From an uncultured Clostridia bacterium (GTDB taxonomy: Bacteria; Bacillota; Clostridia; Oscillospirales; Acutalibacteraceae), in assembly GCA_947627055.1 (NCBI GenBank), contig CANQUS010000002.1:1-64000 (forward strand): a stretch of DNA of 64,000 bases, in the 5' to 3' direction. The position numbers were made by a program, and so were the translations under genes. Shown here one piece after another: positions 20,822 to 28,799 of the stretch. How positions within the stretch are numbered: position 1 is the stretch's first letter; each line of letters opens with the position of its first letter. Under the pieces are notes generated by a model that had not been told where the DNA came from, did no database searches, and saw nothing but the letters and a program-made list of their open reading frames with translations.

Positions 20822-21772
20822 ATGCTAAGGTCAGACAGTAAAAAGGTTGTAATCGTTGGAACAGGTATGGTGGGAATGAGTTATGCGTATGCAATGCTTA
20901 ACCAAAGCGGATGCGACGAAATGGTTCTCATTGACGTAAACGAGAAAAAAACAATAGGGGAGGCTATGGATTTAAACCACGGTCTCGCGTTTGCCCCGTC
21001 TACGATGAAAATATATGCTGGAAATTACAGCGACTGTGGTGATGCGGATATTGTCGTCATATGCGCAGGTGTCGCTCAAAAACCGGGTGAGTCGCGTTTG
21101 GATCTGCTTAACAGAAACGCCGCAGTTTTTAAGACTATTATCGAACCTATCGTTGCTGTGGGCTTTCACGGTATTTTCCTTGTTGCGACAAATCCTGTTG
21201 ACATAATGACATATATAACGAGAAAGCTTTCCGGATTTCCTGCGGCAAGGGTTATAGGAAGCGGGACTACTCTCGATACCGCAAGGCTTCGTTTTCTCGT
21301 TGGAGAATACTTTGGAATTAACCCGAGAAATATTCATGCATATGTTATAGGCGAACATGGTGACAGTGAATTTGTTCCATGGTCTAAAGCTCTTATCGCA
21401 ACTAAATCCGTAATAGATGTAGTCAACCAAAATCGTGAATACTCAATGAACCAGCTCATTGCGATCCAAGAAGAGGTGCGTACCTCCGCTCAGGTAATAA
21501 TCGAGGCTAAAAAAGCCACATATTACGGCATTGGTATGGCTCTGACACGCATTACCAAGGCTATCTTTCAAGATGAAAACAGCGTGCTTACAGTTTCATC
21601 AATGCTTTGCGGAGAATACGGTGAACAAGATGTCACGATAGGTGTTCCCACAATAGTAAACAGAAATGGTATAAAGGATATTCTTGAACTTAATCTTAAC
21701 GATGAAGAGGTCGAAAAATTCAAGAACTCCTGCGAGACATTAAGAAAATTTTATAATGAACTTGAGTTATAA
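20822..21772 (+). CDS. ldh: L-lactate dehydrogenase
   Basis: VGTGMVGMSYAYAML, NPVDIMTYI, GEHGDSEFVPWS. Confidence 0.93.
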   Translation: MLRSDSKKVVIVGTGMVGMSYAYAMLNQSGCDEMVLIDVNEKKTIGEAMDLNHGLAFAPSTMKIYAGNYSDCGDADIVVICAGVAQKPGESRLDLLNRNAAVFKTIIEPIVAVGFHGIFLVATNPVDIMTYITRKLSGFPAARVIGSGTTLDTARLRFLVGEYFGINPRNIHAYVIGEHGDSEFVPWSKALIATKSVIDVVNQNREYSMNQLIAIQEEVRTSAQVIIEAKKATYYGIGMALTRITKAIFQDENSVLTVSSMLCGEYGEQDVTIGVPTIVNRNGIKDILELNLNDEEVEKFKNSCETLRKFYNELEL

Positions 21773-21959
21773 ATAACTCAGTGTATGAGAAATTATGAGT
21801 AATATAGTTTCATTCTGTTACTCAAAAATCGTAAGTGATATTAAATTATCTGCGAGCAGTAGAAAAAAACACTATGGCAGAAATGTTAAATTTTAAGAAG
21901 ATATACTGACGAGAAATTAGAAGAGGATTTGTGCGACTGGGACGATTTTAAAATAATTA

Positions 21960-22084
21960 AATGGTTAAGAGAAAAAATAGACGAAGAAATAAAGTAAAAA
22001 GCAAAAGAGCTAATCAAGAGTAATAAAAAAATTACTCTTGATTTTTTTATTAAAAAAATACCTTCCCCGAATTATACAAAATAT
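21960..22084 (+). repeat. Left copy of perfect 125-bp direct repeat flanking the prophage
   Basis: Identical base-for-base to 28930-29054; contains end of an RHH-like ORF, a hairpin terminator and the left half of the dif-like site. Confidence 0.95.
22013..22049. terminator. Bidirectional-looking hairpin terminator in left repeat
   Basis: ATCAAGAGTAAT-aaaaaa-ATTACTCTTGAT-TTTTTTA. Confidence 0.75.
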
Positions 22085-22098
22085 ATGTTTTGATATTT
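22071..22098 (+). other. attL: hybrid dif-like site
   Basis: ATTATACAAAA-TATATG-TTTTGATATTT; left arm identical to right junction, right arm degenerate. Confidence 0.65.
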
Positions 22099-22163
22099 TA
22101 TAGTCAAATTGCACAAACAACAGATAAGCAGCACATATATATAAAACAGCAAATTGCACAAAA

Positions 22164-22364
22164 TCAGCGCAAAAGCTCCCGTATCTCCCTAAAAATAGTT
22201 GACGCAGTATCAACACGTGTACTGGTAACGATAAGATCGAGCAGATCATCCGACGATATACTATATAGCTGTATACGATTTTTGACCAGATCTAAATCAT
22301 AGCTATACAAGTCATACTTATTAGCCATATACTCAAGTAAAAATTGTAACTGATAATCAATCAA
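22164..22364 (-). CDS. Hypothetical phage protein overlapping rep stop
   Basis: 66-aa ORF starting at the end of rep, same operon direction. Confidence 0.5.
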   Translation of the reverse strand: MIDYQLQFLLEYMANKYDLYSYDLDLVKNRIQLYSISSDDLLDLIVTSTRVDTASTIFREIRELLR

Positions 22365-23379
22365 GATCTATCAACCCCAAATTACTAATATCAGACATCA
22401 AATGTCGTAAAGGCACGCCCTTAGACTTTAGCAAGCTCAAATATTTTGGATTAAACTTACCGTCAGGACGCTTATAAAGATACCTTAGGATATACTCAAA
22501 ACCAAAAAGCGAACAAAGAGTATAAAGAGCACCGCCATATGTATTAAGATAATTAACTAAATTATCATCGGAATACTCTTGCCCAGGAGAAACATACAAA
22601 GATTGTATACCATAATAATCCAAGAAATTAAACCAATAATCAGCAGTTGCCCAACGACTACGATTATTATCAGTATCAGACGGCACGACAAAACGCAAAT
22701 AGTTATTAACAACGTTAAAAAACAACTCGTCAATAACAACACCATTATTAAGACAGTCGCAAAAAAACGAAGCACGATCGTCACGAAGCTGCATTTCAAA
22801 ACGAACCCAGTGATCATCTGGTGTTATAATTTTTTGCTCAGCTTTTTTATCATAAATACGAAACATAATAGCAGATTTAGGAGAACCAAAATATAAAGTA
22901 TAACCCTCTATATCATCAACGCGAGAAAATTCAATTTTGACGGAACGAAACTTAGACACGTAATTATGAGCCATAACATCATGCTGTAAACGCTGCATAT
23001 CCAAAACACCAACAAAATCATCAAAGGCTACATCAAGACGAGTTATGTTATAATCGTCAGCATGACATACAAGATAATTGATAAGGCCGAAAAAACTAAC
23101 AGATGAATAACTCTCAAAAGCTCTACAACCCTTACCACAAATGTCTACCATGATACCCATATCATGCGATACGCCCTTATTATCAAACCAAGATGACCCA
23201 TCATAAGCAACAGTAATACCCTCGAAATAATAACGTTGCTTATAACCTCTTACCCCCGTATCCATTTTAACAAAATGCTTAAAATCAACGCCAATAAGCT
23301 CAAATACCTTGCTTAAGCTATCTTTGCGACAAGTAAAAGTAATCCAATCAATAAGTATACGATTTTTTTTGACATCCAT
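22357..23379 (-). CDS. Phage/plasmid replication initiation protein (Rep_trans / replication initiation factor type)
   Basis: IDWITFTCR..., NITRLDVAFDDF, MFRIYDKKAEQ...WVRFEMQLRD; start moved to MDVKKNRI with GGAGGTA SD. Confidence 0.85.
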   Translation of the reverse strand: MDVKKNRILIDWITFTCRKDSLSKVFELIGVDFKHFVKMDTGVRGYKQRYYFEGITVAYDGSSWFDNKGVSHDMGIMVDICGKGCRAFESYSSVSFFGLINYLVCHADDYNITRLDVAFDDFVGVLDMQRLQHDVMAHNYVSKFRSVKIEFSRVDDIEGYTLYFGSPKSAIMFRIYDKKAEQKIITPDDHWVRFEMQLRDDRASFFCDCLNNGVVIDELFFNVVNNYLRFVVPSDTDNNRSRWATADYWFNFLDYYGIQSLYVSPGQEYSDDNLVNYLNTYGGALYTLCSLFGFEYILRYLYKRPDGKFNPKYLSLLKSKGVPLRHLMSDISNLGLIDLD

Positions 23380-23410
23380 GATAATGTACCTCCAAAAATA
23401 ATGTAGATTG

Positions 23411-23463
23411 TACCCCCGTGTTACCAAACGGGGGTGCAACCGCGCTAAAACGCGCGGTTGCAT
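23411..23463. other. Two tandem GC-rich hairpins upstream of rep
   Basis: ACCCCCGT...ACGGGGGT followed by GCAACCGCGC-taaaac-GCGCGGTTGC. Confidence 0.8.
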
Positions 23464-23468
23464 TACCG

Positions 23469-23720
23469 TTAGTTAATAGCCTTAGTCCACCTCAATATAA
23501 CTTGATAGCCATAATAGATACCGATACAAGTTACCCAAGCAACAAGTAGATCAATAATATACTTCACATCGATAAAATAATTGATGTACGGCAAATAGGG
23601 AGCGATAGGGGACATGGACAAAGCCTTAAAGGGGCTATCCGGCAAAAAAGCTAGAACCCAATTTAAAACATCATTTAAAAAACCACCGAGCCAGTCAAAA
23701 ATTTCTTTAAAAACATCCAT
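23469..23720 (-). CDS. Small multi-TM phage protein, pVI-like minor coat
   Basis: 83 aa, hydrophobic C-half, position between adhesin and rep. Confidence 0.55.
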   Translation of the reverse strand: MDVFKEIFDWLGGFLNDVLNWVLAFLPDSPFKALSMSPIAPYLPYINYFIDVKYIIDLLVAWVTCIGIYYGYQVILRWTKAIN

Positions 23721-23734
23721 AATAAAAATACTCC

Positions 23735-25477
23735 TTACTGAGAACCAATAAGTTTACGAGTAACCATAATAAGGCACACTGTAAAAGTTAAAGATACAAA
23801 AAACCTAAAAATTGGAACAATAGGAGATAAGATTGAAAAATCAATAACTAAGTCATAATCAAGCAAATAGGACCCGTCTGACTGCTGCCAAATACGCATT
23901 GGTATAACAAATTTTGGAGGTTGAGCGTCAGAAGAATAAAAACCAGCAAAAATATTATAAATATCAATAGGCAAACAGAAAGGAAACTTATCAAAAAGTC
24001 CACTACTGTCAATGTCAGGCAAATCATCAGGCTTACTAGTACTATTATTGACCTTAATAGCAGCTTGAGCACCAGAGTCAACCATCTCACGCATACCTTC
24101 GTCAGTGGTGGGAACACTAACACTAACGGACGCATTGTTGGCTACATCGCCGGAATAGACATCTTGACCGCTTACATCAGTAGACTTAGTAGGAAAATAA
24201 TCCTTATCAATACTATTAACCCAATCAAAATCACCAGTGAGAGGGATAGACGGAGTAGGAGTATAATCATCACCGGCAAGCCCTCGACCTTGAGGGAGAG
24301 CATAACCAAGACGGGTTATAATCCAATCATTAAGCGAGTAATCAGAGGAGATTTGTGTACTAAGATCGAGTGCAAGAGTGCCATCATCGGCAAAATATAA
24401 AGATTGATTACGACTATTTGGAGACGGCTCTTTCAAATATAAATATCGACCATCTTTTGTAATAAAACCTTGAGACCGATTTTTGTAAGAAATAAACAAA
24501 GATCGTGGCAATCGATAACTAGAAGGGAATAGGCTTATACGCTGATCACCAGGAACAGAATATAAATAATAATTACCATTTTGAGAATCAGAAAAACCGC
24601 TAAAATAAGTAGTATTATTAAGCTGCGTAACTCTATTGACATCGGTAGTGGCATATATAACATTGTACAGATGGTAGCCGTCTCCAAGGTCAACGTCAAT
24701 CCATTCTGACATCAAATCTTTAGCTTCAAGATCACCGGCTACAGCTGCTCTAGCATAATCATAGTCAAGCTTAAAAGGATCATAATCCAAAAAGTAACAA
24801 TCGTTAAAAGTATGATAATTTATAGTTCTACCACTTGGCGTAGGGATAGATATAACGCCATGTGACAATGTATCATCAGTAAAAGTGACGTCGAAAGCAT
24901 GATCAGGATCCCACCCAATAATTCCGTCGCTCGATTGAGCATGGAAATTAAGGTTAGCTACTGTCTGATTTTGCTCTATCCTACCAGTTACCCACTCATA
25001 GACACAATGTCTAATAGCATTATATTGCTCACCAGTCCAGTTAACAATTACACTTGCACCATTAAGCCAATCATCAGCAGCTTGTTGAGATGTCCAATAA
25101 CTATATGCATCCTGCAATGCTCTGCTACAAGTCCAAACAGCTAAATCAAGACCATCAGACGGAGCATATAAAGGATCACCAGACAAAGACTTAGCCCTAT
25201 CATCGACCCAATGCCAAAAATCATTAGCGAGATCTGAACGCAGCTCGTCATCAGTAGCTACAGTAATACCCATACTATTAAGGATAGTAAGCACAACATA
25301 TGTAATAGGATCAGCAGCAACAACGGCATTAACAGTTATCGGACGGACTATTACCGTAGACAACAACACCAGTGTTATTATCATAGTTAAGATTACCAGC
25401 AAGACACGTTGTATTAGTGTCTTGTGATTGCTGATCAGGAGATGAGACAATCTCAATATCATTATTACCAACTCCAA
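23735..25477 (-). CDS. pIII-like adsorption / minor coat protein
   Basis: N-terminal signal-like stretch, long secreted region, C-terminal TM anchor FFVSLTFTVCLIMVTRKL; position after zot. Start uncertain. Confidence 0.65.
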   Translation of the reverse strand: MELVIMILRLSHLLISNHKTLIQRVLLVILTMIITLVLLSTVIVRPITVNAVVAADPITYVVLTILNSMGITVATDDELRSDLANDFWHWVDDRAKSLSGDPLYAPSDGLDLAVWTCSRALQDAYSYWTSQQAADDWLNGASVIVNWTGEQYNAIRHCVYEWVTGRIEQNQTVANLNFHAQSSDGIIGWDPDHAFDVTFTDDTLSHGVISIPTPSGRTINYHTFNDCYFLDYDPFKLDYDYARAAVAGDLEAKDLMSEWIDVDLGDGYHLYNVIYATTDVNRVTQLNNTTYFSGFSDSQNGNYYLYSVPGDQRISLFPSSYRLPRSLFISYKNRSQGFITKDGRYLYLKEPSPNSRNQSLYFADDGTLALDLSTQISSDYSLNDWIITRLGYALPQGRGLAGDDYTPTPSIPLTGDFDWVNSIDKDYFPTKSTDVSGQDVYSGDVANNASVSVSVPTTDEGMREMVDSGAQAAIKVNNSTSKPDDLPDIDSSGLFDKFPFCLPIDIYNIFAGFYSSDAQPPKFVIPMRIWQQSDGSYLLDYDLVIDFSILSPIVPIFRFFVSLTFTVCLIMVTRKLIGSQ

Positions 25478-26123
25478 CTATTACAACCTTAGATTTTTTA
25501 CTTTGCTTATCCCTAACATTTGGTTTGTCAAAAAAAAGTGCCATAGTATCATAACATTTTGCTTTACGCTTAGAAAATTTATGGACGGAAACACCGTTTT
25601 TCGCCTTGCAAGGATACCAATAAGAAACAGTCAAATAGACGCCGCCGCAAAGCTTAGACAACAAAAGAGTTAATAAATTATAATTGGACAGAGCACGATG
25701 CTTAATATCATACTCGACCAAACCGCGAATTTGCTTATCAAGCATTTTATCATTTTGAGAAATAAGGATAAACTCAAAATTAAAGTGACGATGATTAGCA
25801 AAAAAGTTAATCCAATCAATACGATCTTTACGAGCAAAATCGCGAGAATTAAATAAAATAGAAGCCTCATCAATAACAACTAATGTTTGCGCTTTAAAAG
25901 ATCGTCTATGGTGATCCTCCGCATATGCCAGCAAATTATTAGGAGTTATATCACTATTAGACCAGTATTGATAATCACCCTTAATTTTACGCAATTTTTT
26001 ACTCCAATCGAGCGGGAAATTAGTTATAACATTACGACCGAGAGAGAGCCATGAGAGAGCCTCACAAACTGCAGCATAAGACTTGTAAGAACCAGGAGTG
26101 CCAGTATACAAGCTGATAGACAT
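25329..26123 (-). CDS. zot: Zot-domain morphogenesis ATPase (pI-like)
   Basis: MSISLYTGTPGSYKSYAA Walker A; TLVVIDEASILF Walker B; inovirus hallmark. Confidence 0.88.
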   Translation of the reverse strand: MSISLYTGTPGSYKSYAAVCEALSWLSLGRNVITNFPLDWSKKLRKIKGDYQYWSNSDITPNNLLAYAEDHHRRSFKAQTLVVIDEASILFNSRDFARKDRIDWINFFANHRHFNFEFILISQNDKMLDKQIRGLVEYDIKHRALSNYNLLTLLLSKLCGGVYLTVSYWYPCKAKNGVSVHKFSKRKAKCYDTMALFFDKPNVRDKQSKKSKVVIVGVGNNDIEIVSSPDQQSQDTNTTCLAGNLNYDNNTGVVVYGNSPSDNC

Positions 26124-26251
26124 ATAATCACCTCAAATTATAGCAAACTGCACAAACAACAGATATGCAGCTAAACATAAAAAACGTCAAAATGAACAAA
26201 AAATGGGTATGAATACAAGACTCATACCCAAAAAGAAGAAAGCGGGAACAA

Positions 26252-26551
26252 TTACTTAATGATCCTCTTAATGAACTTGACCGCGAGACCGATGGACATC
26301 ATCATGGCAAATACACCAAGACAAGAAGGCAAAATCATACCAATATAACCAATAATCGTAGTAGACATATCGGAAATACCAGTTGTAAGGGCGGATTTAA
26401 TTTCCTCGTCACCAGCAGCAAAGCAAGACAACATAGCGGACATACCGACAGCAGTAGACAGAGCGCCAGCCGAGGAGATAGCGACAAGACGCCTGTTATT
26501 GCCAACAAAACGCTTAAGTTTATCCTTAAAAAAAGTCATAGACATATACAT
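26252..26551 (-). CDS. Major coat protein (pVIII-like) with signal sequence and C-terminal TM
   Basis: Hydrophobic leader ...AISSAGALSTAVGMSAMLSCFAAGDEE then IGYIGMILPSCLGVFAMMMSIGLAVKFIKRIIK; strong SD AAGGAGG. Confidence 0.75.
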   Translation of the reverse strand: MYMSMTFFKDKLKRFVGNNRRLVAISSAGALSTAVGMSAMLSCFAAGDEEIKSALTTGISDMSTTIIGYIGMILPSCLGVFAMMMSIGLAVKFIKRIIK

Positions 26552-26604
26552 CACCTCCTTTCAAATTTCAAAACCAAAAGTTTAAATTGTTTTATTTCAA
26601 TCCA

Positions 26605-26780
26605 CATACCATATAAAGGGTATGACCATCATAGACCGAGGAGAGGGGGGGAGGGGGTTAAAGACGAGAGAAAGCCCGTGCCCCTCCCCCCCTAAGCTCC
26701 AAGCATTGAAACCGTTGAAAATTAAAATTTCCAACCGTTCCAACGCTCTCCGCTATACCCTCCTACCCCCAGGGCTTTCT
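26605..26780. other. Highly structured phage intergenic region (several hairpins, G/C-tract stem)
   Basis: CATACC/GGTATG; AGGGGGGGAGGGG (26644-26656) / CCCCTCCCCCCCT (26681-26693); AGAAAGCCC (26669-26677) / GGGCTTTCT (26772-26780). Confidence 0.8.
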
Positions 26781-26925
26781 GCTGTCCTGATCCACGGACG
26801 GAGGAGTTGTTAAGCTACGTTTTTTTATGTCTCTCGACCGTTTTTTGGTCTTGTCCGTTTCATTTAGTATGTTCTTGTCCCGCTTTTAATCTTCTTTTTT
26901 TGTTGTGGGTGTCTACCGACGGTGG

Positions 26926-26972
26926 GCAGTGTCCCGCTAATTTTTTTTTAAAAAAAATTAGCGAAACACTGC
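26926..26972. other. 47-bp near-perfect palindrome in phage intergenic region
   Basis: GCAGTGTcccGCTAATTTTTTTTTAAAAAAAATTAGCgaaACACTGC. Confidence 0.85.
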
Positions 26973-27049
26973 TTTTGTTTAGTTTTTTGATAATTTTTGT
27001 TTTTTGCTCTTTACCTTTTTTGTTTTTGATACTTATAGGCTACAGGGTA

Positions 27050-27234
27050 TTAGTATATATCAAGCACTTGCGCGTGATACTTACCGTTATCATCGTAGTA
27101 GCCCATCCCGTTTATAACCTCGGCAACGTATCCTCCAAGCTGCTCATCTATCCCAAACTCCTATTGGATATCATACTCTCCAGTCTCGGTGTTGTAATGC
27201 CACCGCAAGTATTATCGTGATAAGGTATCAACAT
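27050..27234 (-). pseudogene. Interrupted ~60-codon phage ORF (frameshift plus in-frame TAG)
   Basis: MLIPYHDNTCG | WHYNTETGEYDIQ*EFGIDEQLGGYVAEVINGMGYYDDNGKYHAQVLDIY*. Confidence 0.45.
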
Positions 27235-27247
27235 GTTATAACCTCCA

Positions 27248-27373
27248 TTACTCAACAGGAGCAGACATTACCTTAACCATCTTGTATATACTCGCACCGA
27301 GCAAAGACAGAGCAATTTCCAAAAACAGTCCAAAAGCAATCCCAATAAGCACAACAAAAAACATATCTTGCAT
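27248..27373 (-). CDS. 41-aa single-TM protein, pVII/pIX-like candidate
   Basis: MQDMFFVVLIGIAFGLFLEIALSLLGASIYKMVKVMSAPVE*; not in ORF track. Confidence 0.6.
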   Translation of the reverse strand: MQDMFFVVLIGIAFGLFLEIALSLLGASIYKMVKVMSAPVE

Positions 27374-27377
27374 ACAC

Positions 27378-27491
27378 TTACCACTTCCACCAGTTAATAG
27401 CTCTGCCAATCTCGAAGCCTATCAAAACACCAAGCTCGACTATCACAATATACATACAGTTAAGCAATATATCAACATTATTTGCGTCCAT
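27378..27491 (-). CDS. 37-aa single-TM protein, pVII/pIX-like candidate; overlaps end of SSB-like gene
   Basis: MDANNVDILLNCMYIVIVELGVLIGFEIGRAINWWKW*; not in ORF track. Confidence 0.6.
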   Translation of the reverse strand: MDANNVDILLNCMYIVIVELGVLIGFEIGRAINWWKW

Positions 27492-27747
27492 TATCAGCGT
27501 TCACCAATATAAGCTTAGTACACTTACCCTTAGCATTAAATTGTAGATCGACTTGTTGAGGGTAAGTCAAGCCCAACAAATCACCGACAGCGTCAAAATC
27601 AAAACTTACTTTAAGGGCCTCCATACCTGCAAAACCCTCCGTACCTTCCTCAAATTCGCCAACCAAAAAGAGATGGGAAAACTTAACATTATCGCCATTT
27701 TGGTTTGTAAATTCACCACGTTTTACTCCTACAAGTGTGTATTCCAT
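27478..27747 (-). CDS. Probable phage ssDNA-binding protein (pV-like)
   Basis: 89 aa, first gene of the structural operon, small beta-rich sequence. Confidence 0.55.
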   Translation of the reverse strand: MEYTLVGVKRGEFTNQNGDNVKFSHLFLVGEFEEGTEGFAGMEALKVSFDFDAVGDLLGLTYPQQVDLQFNAKGKCTKLILVNADNGRK

Positions 27748-27786
27748 AATGCATTTCCTTCCTGCCTATACGGCTTTAAACTATTG

Positions 27787-27838
27787 TTTACTAATTATCT
27801 TAGTAAACTAATCAAATTATACTAAGTTTGCTAGTAAA
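27787..27838. promoter_or_regulatory. Paired operators between SSB-like gene and CI-like repressor
   Basis: TTTACTAAttatcTTAGTAAA (27787-27807) and TATACTAAgtttgcTAGTAAA (27818-27838), 16/21 identical. Confidence 0.65.
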
Positions 27839-27879
27839 AGTCAATACAAATCACACAAATATTGTAAAATTATTTTGGG

Positions 27880-28161
27880 GTGGTAAACATAAATTTTGCA
27901 AAAAGATTAAGAGATTTAAGGGAAGAAAAAAATATTACACAAACAAAACTAGGAAACGAAATAGGTATAGATCAGAGAAGCATATCATTTTACGAACTTG
28001 GAAAATATGAACCAGATTTACAAACACTAATATATATAGCAAAATACTTTAACGTATCTGTAGATTATTTATTAGGATTAACAGACACAAAAAAAGCAAA
28101 CTGGAAAACACAAAAAATAGAATTTAATGGTAATACCATTAAAAATATAAACATAAACTAA
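27880..28161 (+). CDS. XRE/CI-like HTH repressor
   Basis: FAKRLRDLREEKNITQTKLGNEIGIDQRSISFYELGKYEPDLQTLIYIAKYFNVSVDYLLG. Confidence 0.88.
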   Translation: MVNINFAKRLRDLREEKNITQTKLGNEIGIDQRSISFYELGKYEPDLQTLIYIAKYFNVSVDYLLGLTDTKKANWKTQKIEFNGNTIKNININ

Positions 28162-28172
28162 AAGGAGATTAA

Positions 28173-28343
28173 ATGGAATCATCAAATAACAAAATAATAC
28201 AAGACGCATTAAACGAGAGTATGACATTGTTTATACATAATATGATACAAACATTTATATGGTTTTTCACACAACCAGCAGTAATAATATTTTTAATAGC
28301 TATATTGCTAATAGCTACTCTAAAAAAAATAATAAAAAAATGA
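28173..28343 (+). CDS. 56-aa small membrane protein
   Basis: SD aaaggag; MESSNNKIIQDALNESMTLFIHNMIQTFIWFFTQPAVIIFLIAILLIATLKKIIKK*. Confidence 0.55.
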   Translation: MESSNNKIIQDALNESMTLFIHNMIQTFIWFFTQPAVIIFLIAILLIATLKKIIKK

Positions 28344-28351
28344 AAGTCTAA

Positions 28352-28380
28352 ACATCGGAGTACAATCCGATGTTTTTTTA
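28352..28380 (+). terminator. Rho-independent terminator
   Basis: ACATCGGAgtacaaTCCGATGTttttttt. Confidence 0.8.
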
Positions 28381-28434
28381 TAAATAAAAGGCAAATTACA
28401 CAAAAAATAATAATGATTTTTTACATCAAAAAAC

Positions 28435-28463
28435 TTGACAAGTAGCGAGATACATGATATAAT
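28435..28463 (+). promoter_or_regulatory. Consensus sigma-A promoter
   Basis: TTGACA-17 nt-TATAAT. Confidence 0.85.
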
Positions 28464-28513
28464 AAATACAGAAAAAGCGAAAGGAAAATCGCAAACACCA
28501 GAAAGGATAAAAT

Positions 28514-28786
28514 ATGTATACACAAGACGTAAAAGAGTATTTTGAAAAAAATGGTAAAATCTATGGAGTAAGTAGCAAATATCAATTTGGTGAGTGGGAC
28601 AATAAAGGTTATATATTTTACGATTTAGACAAAGCATGGGAATGGTTAGAAACGGAAGAGTATGACTTTAGAGAAAGAGAATTATTAACACAAGAGGAAG
28701 CATACGAATTATTTGACATAAATATGGACGATGATGATCCGGAAGGAATATTCGAATGGGAATCAACAATCAAAGGATGGATATAA
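28514..28786 (+). CDS. Hypothetical acidic phage accessory protein
   Basis: 90-aa ORF with consensus promoter and SD agaaagga. Confidence 0.6.
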   Translation: MYTQDVKEYFEKNGKIYGVSSKYQFGEWDNKGYIFYDLDKAWEWLETEEYDFRERELLTQEEAYELFDINMDDDDPEGIFEWESTIKGWI

Positions 28787-28799
28787 GAGGAGGAATAAA

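Noticed and set aside
27161-27163. General TAG recoding in the phage
   Set aside because: Only one internal TAG seen, combined with a frameshift; simple decay or error is more likely.
26622-27220. + strand ORFs of 63 and 137 aa in the phage intergenic region
   Set aside because: Low-complexity Phe/Leu translations antisense to hairpins and to the interrupted - strand ORF; no SD seen.
27282-27825. + strand ORFs 76 and 90 aa
   Set aside because: Antisense to the better-supported small membrane ORFs and SSB-like gene.
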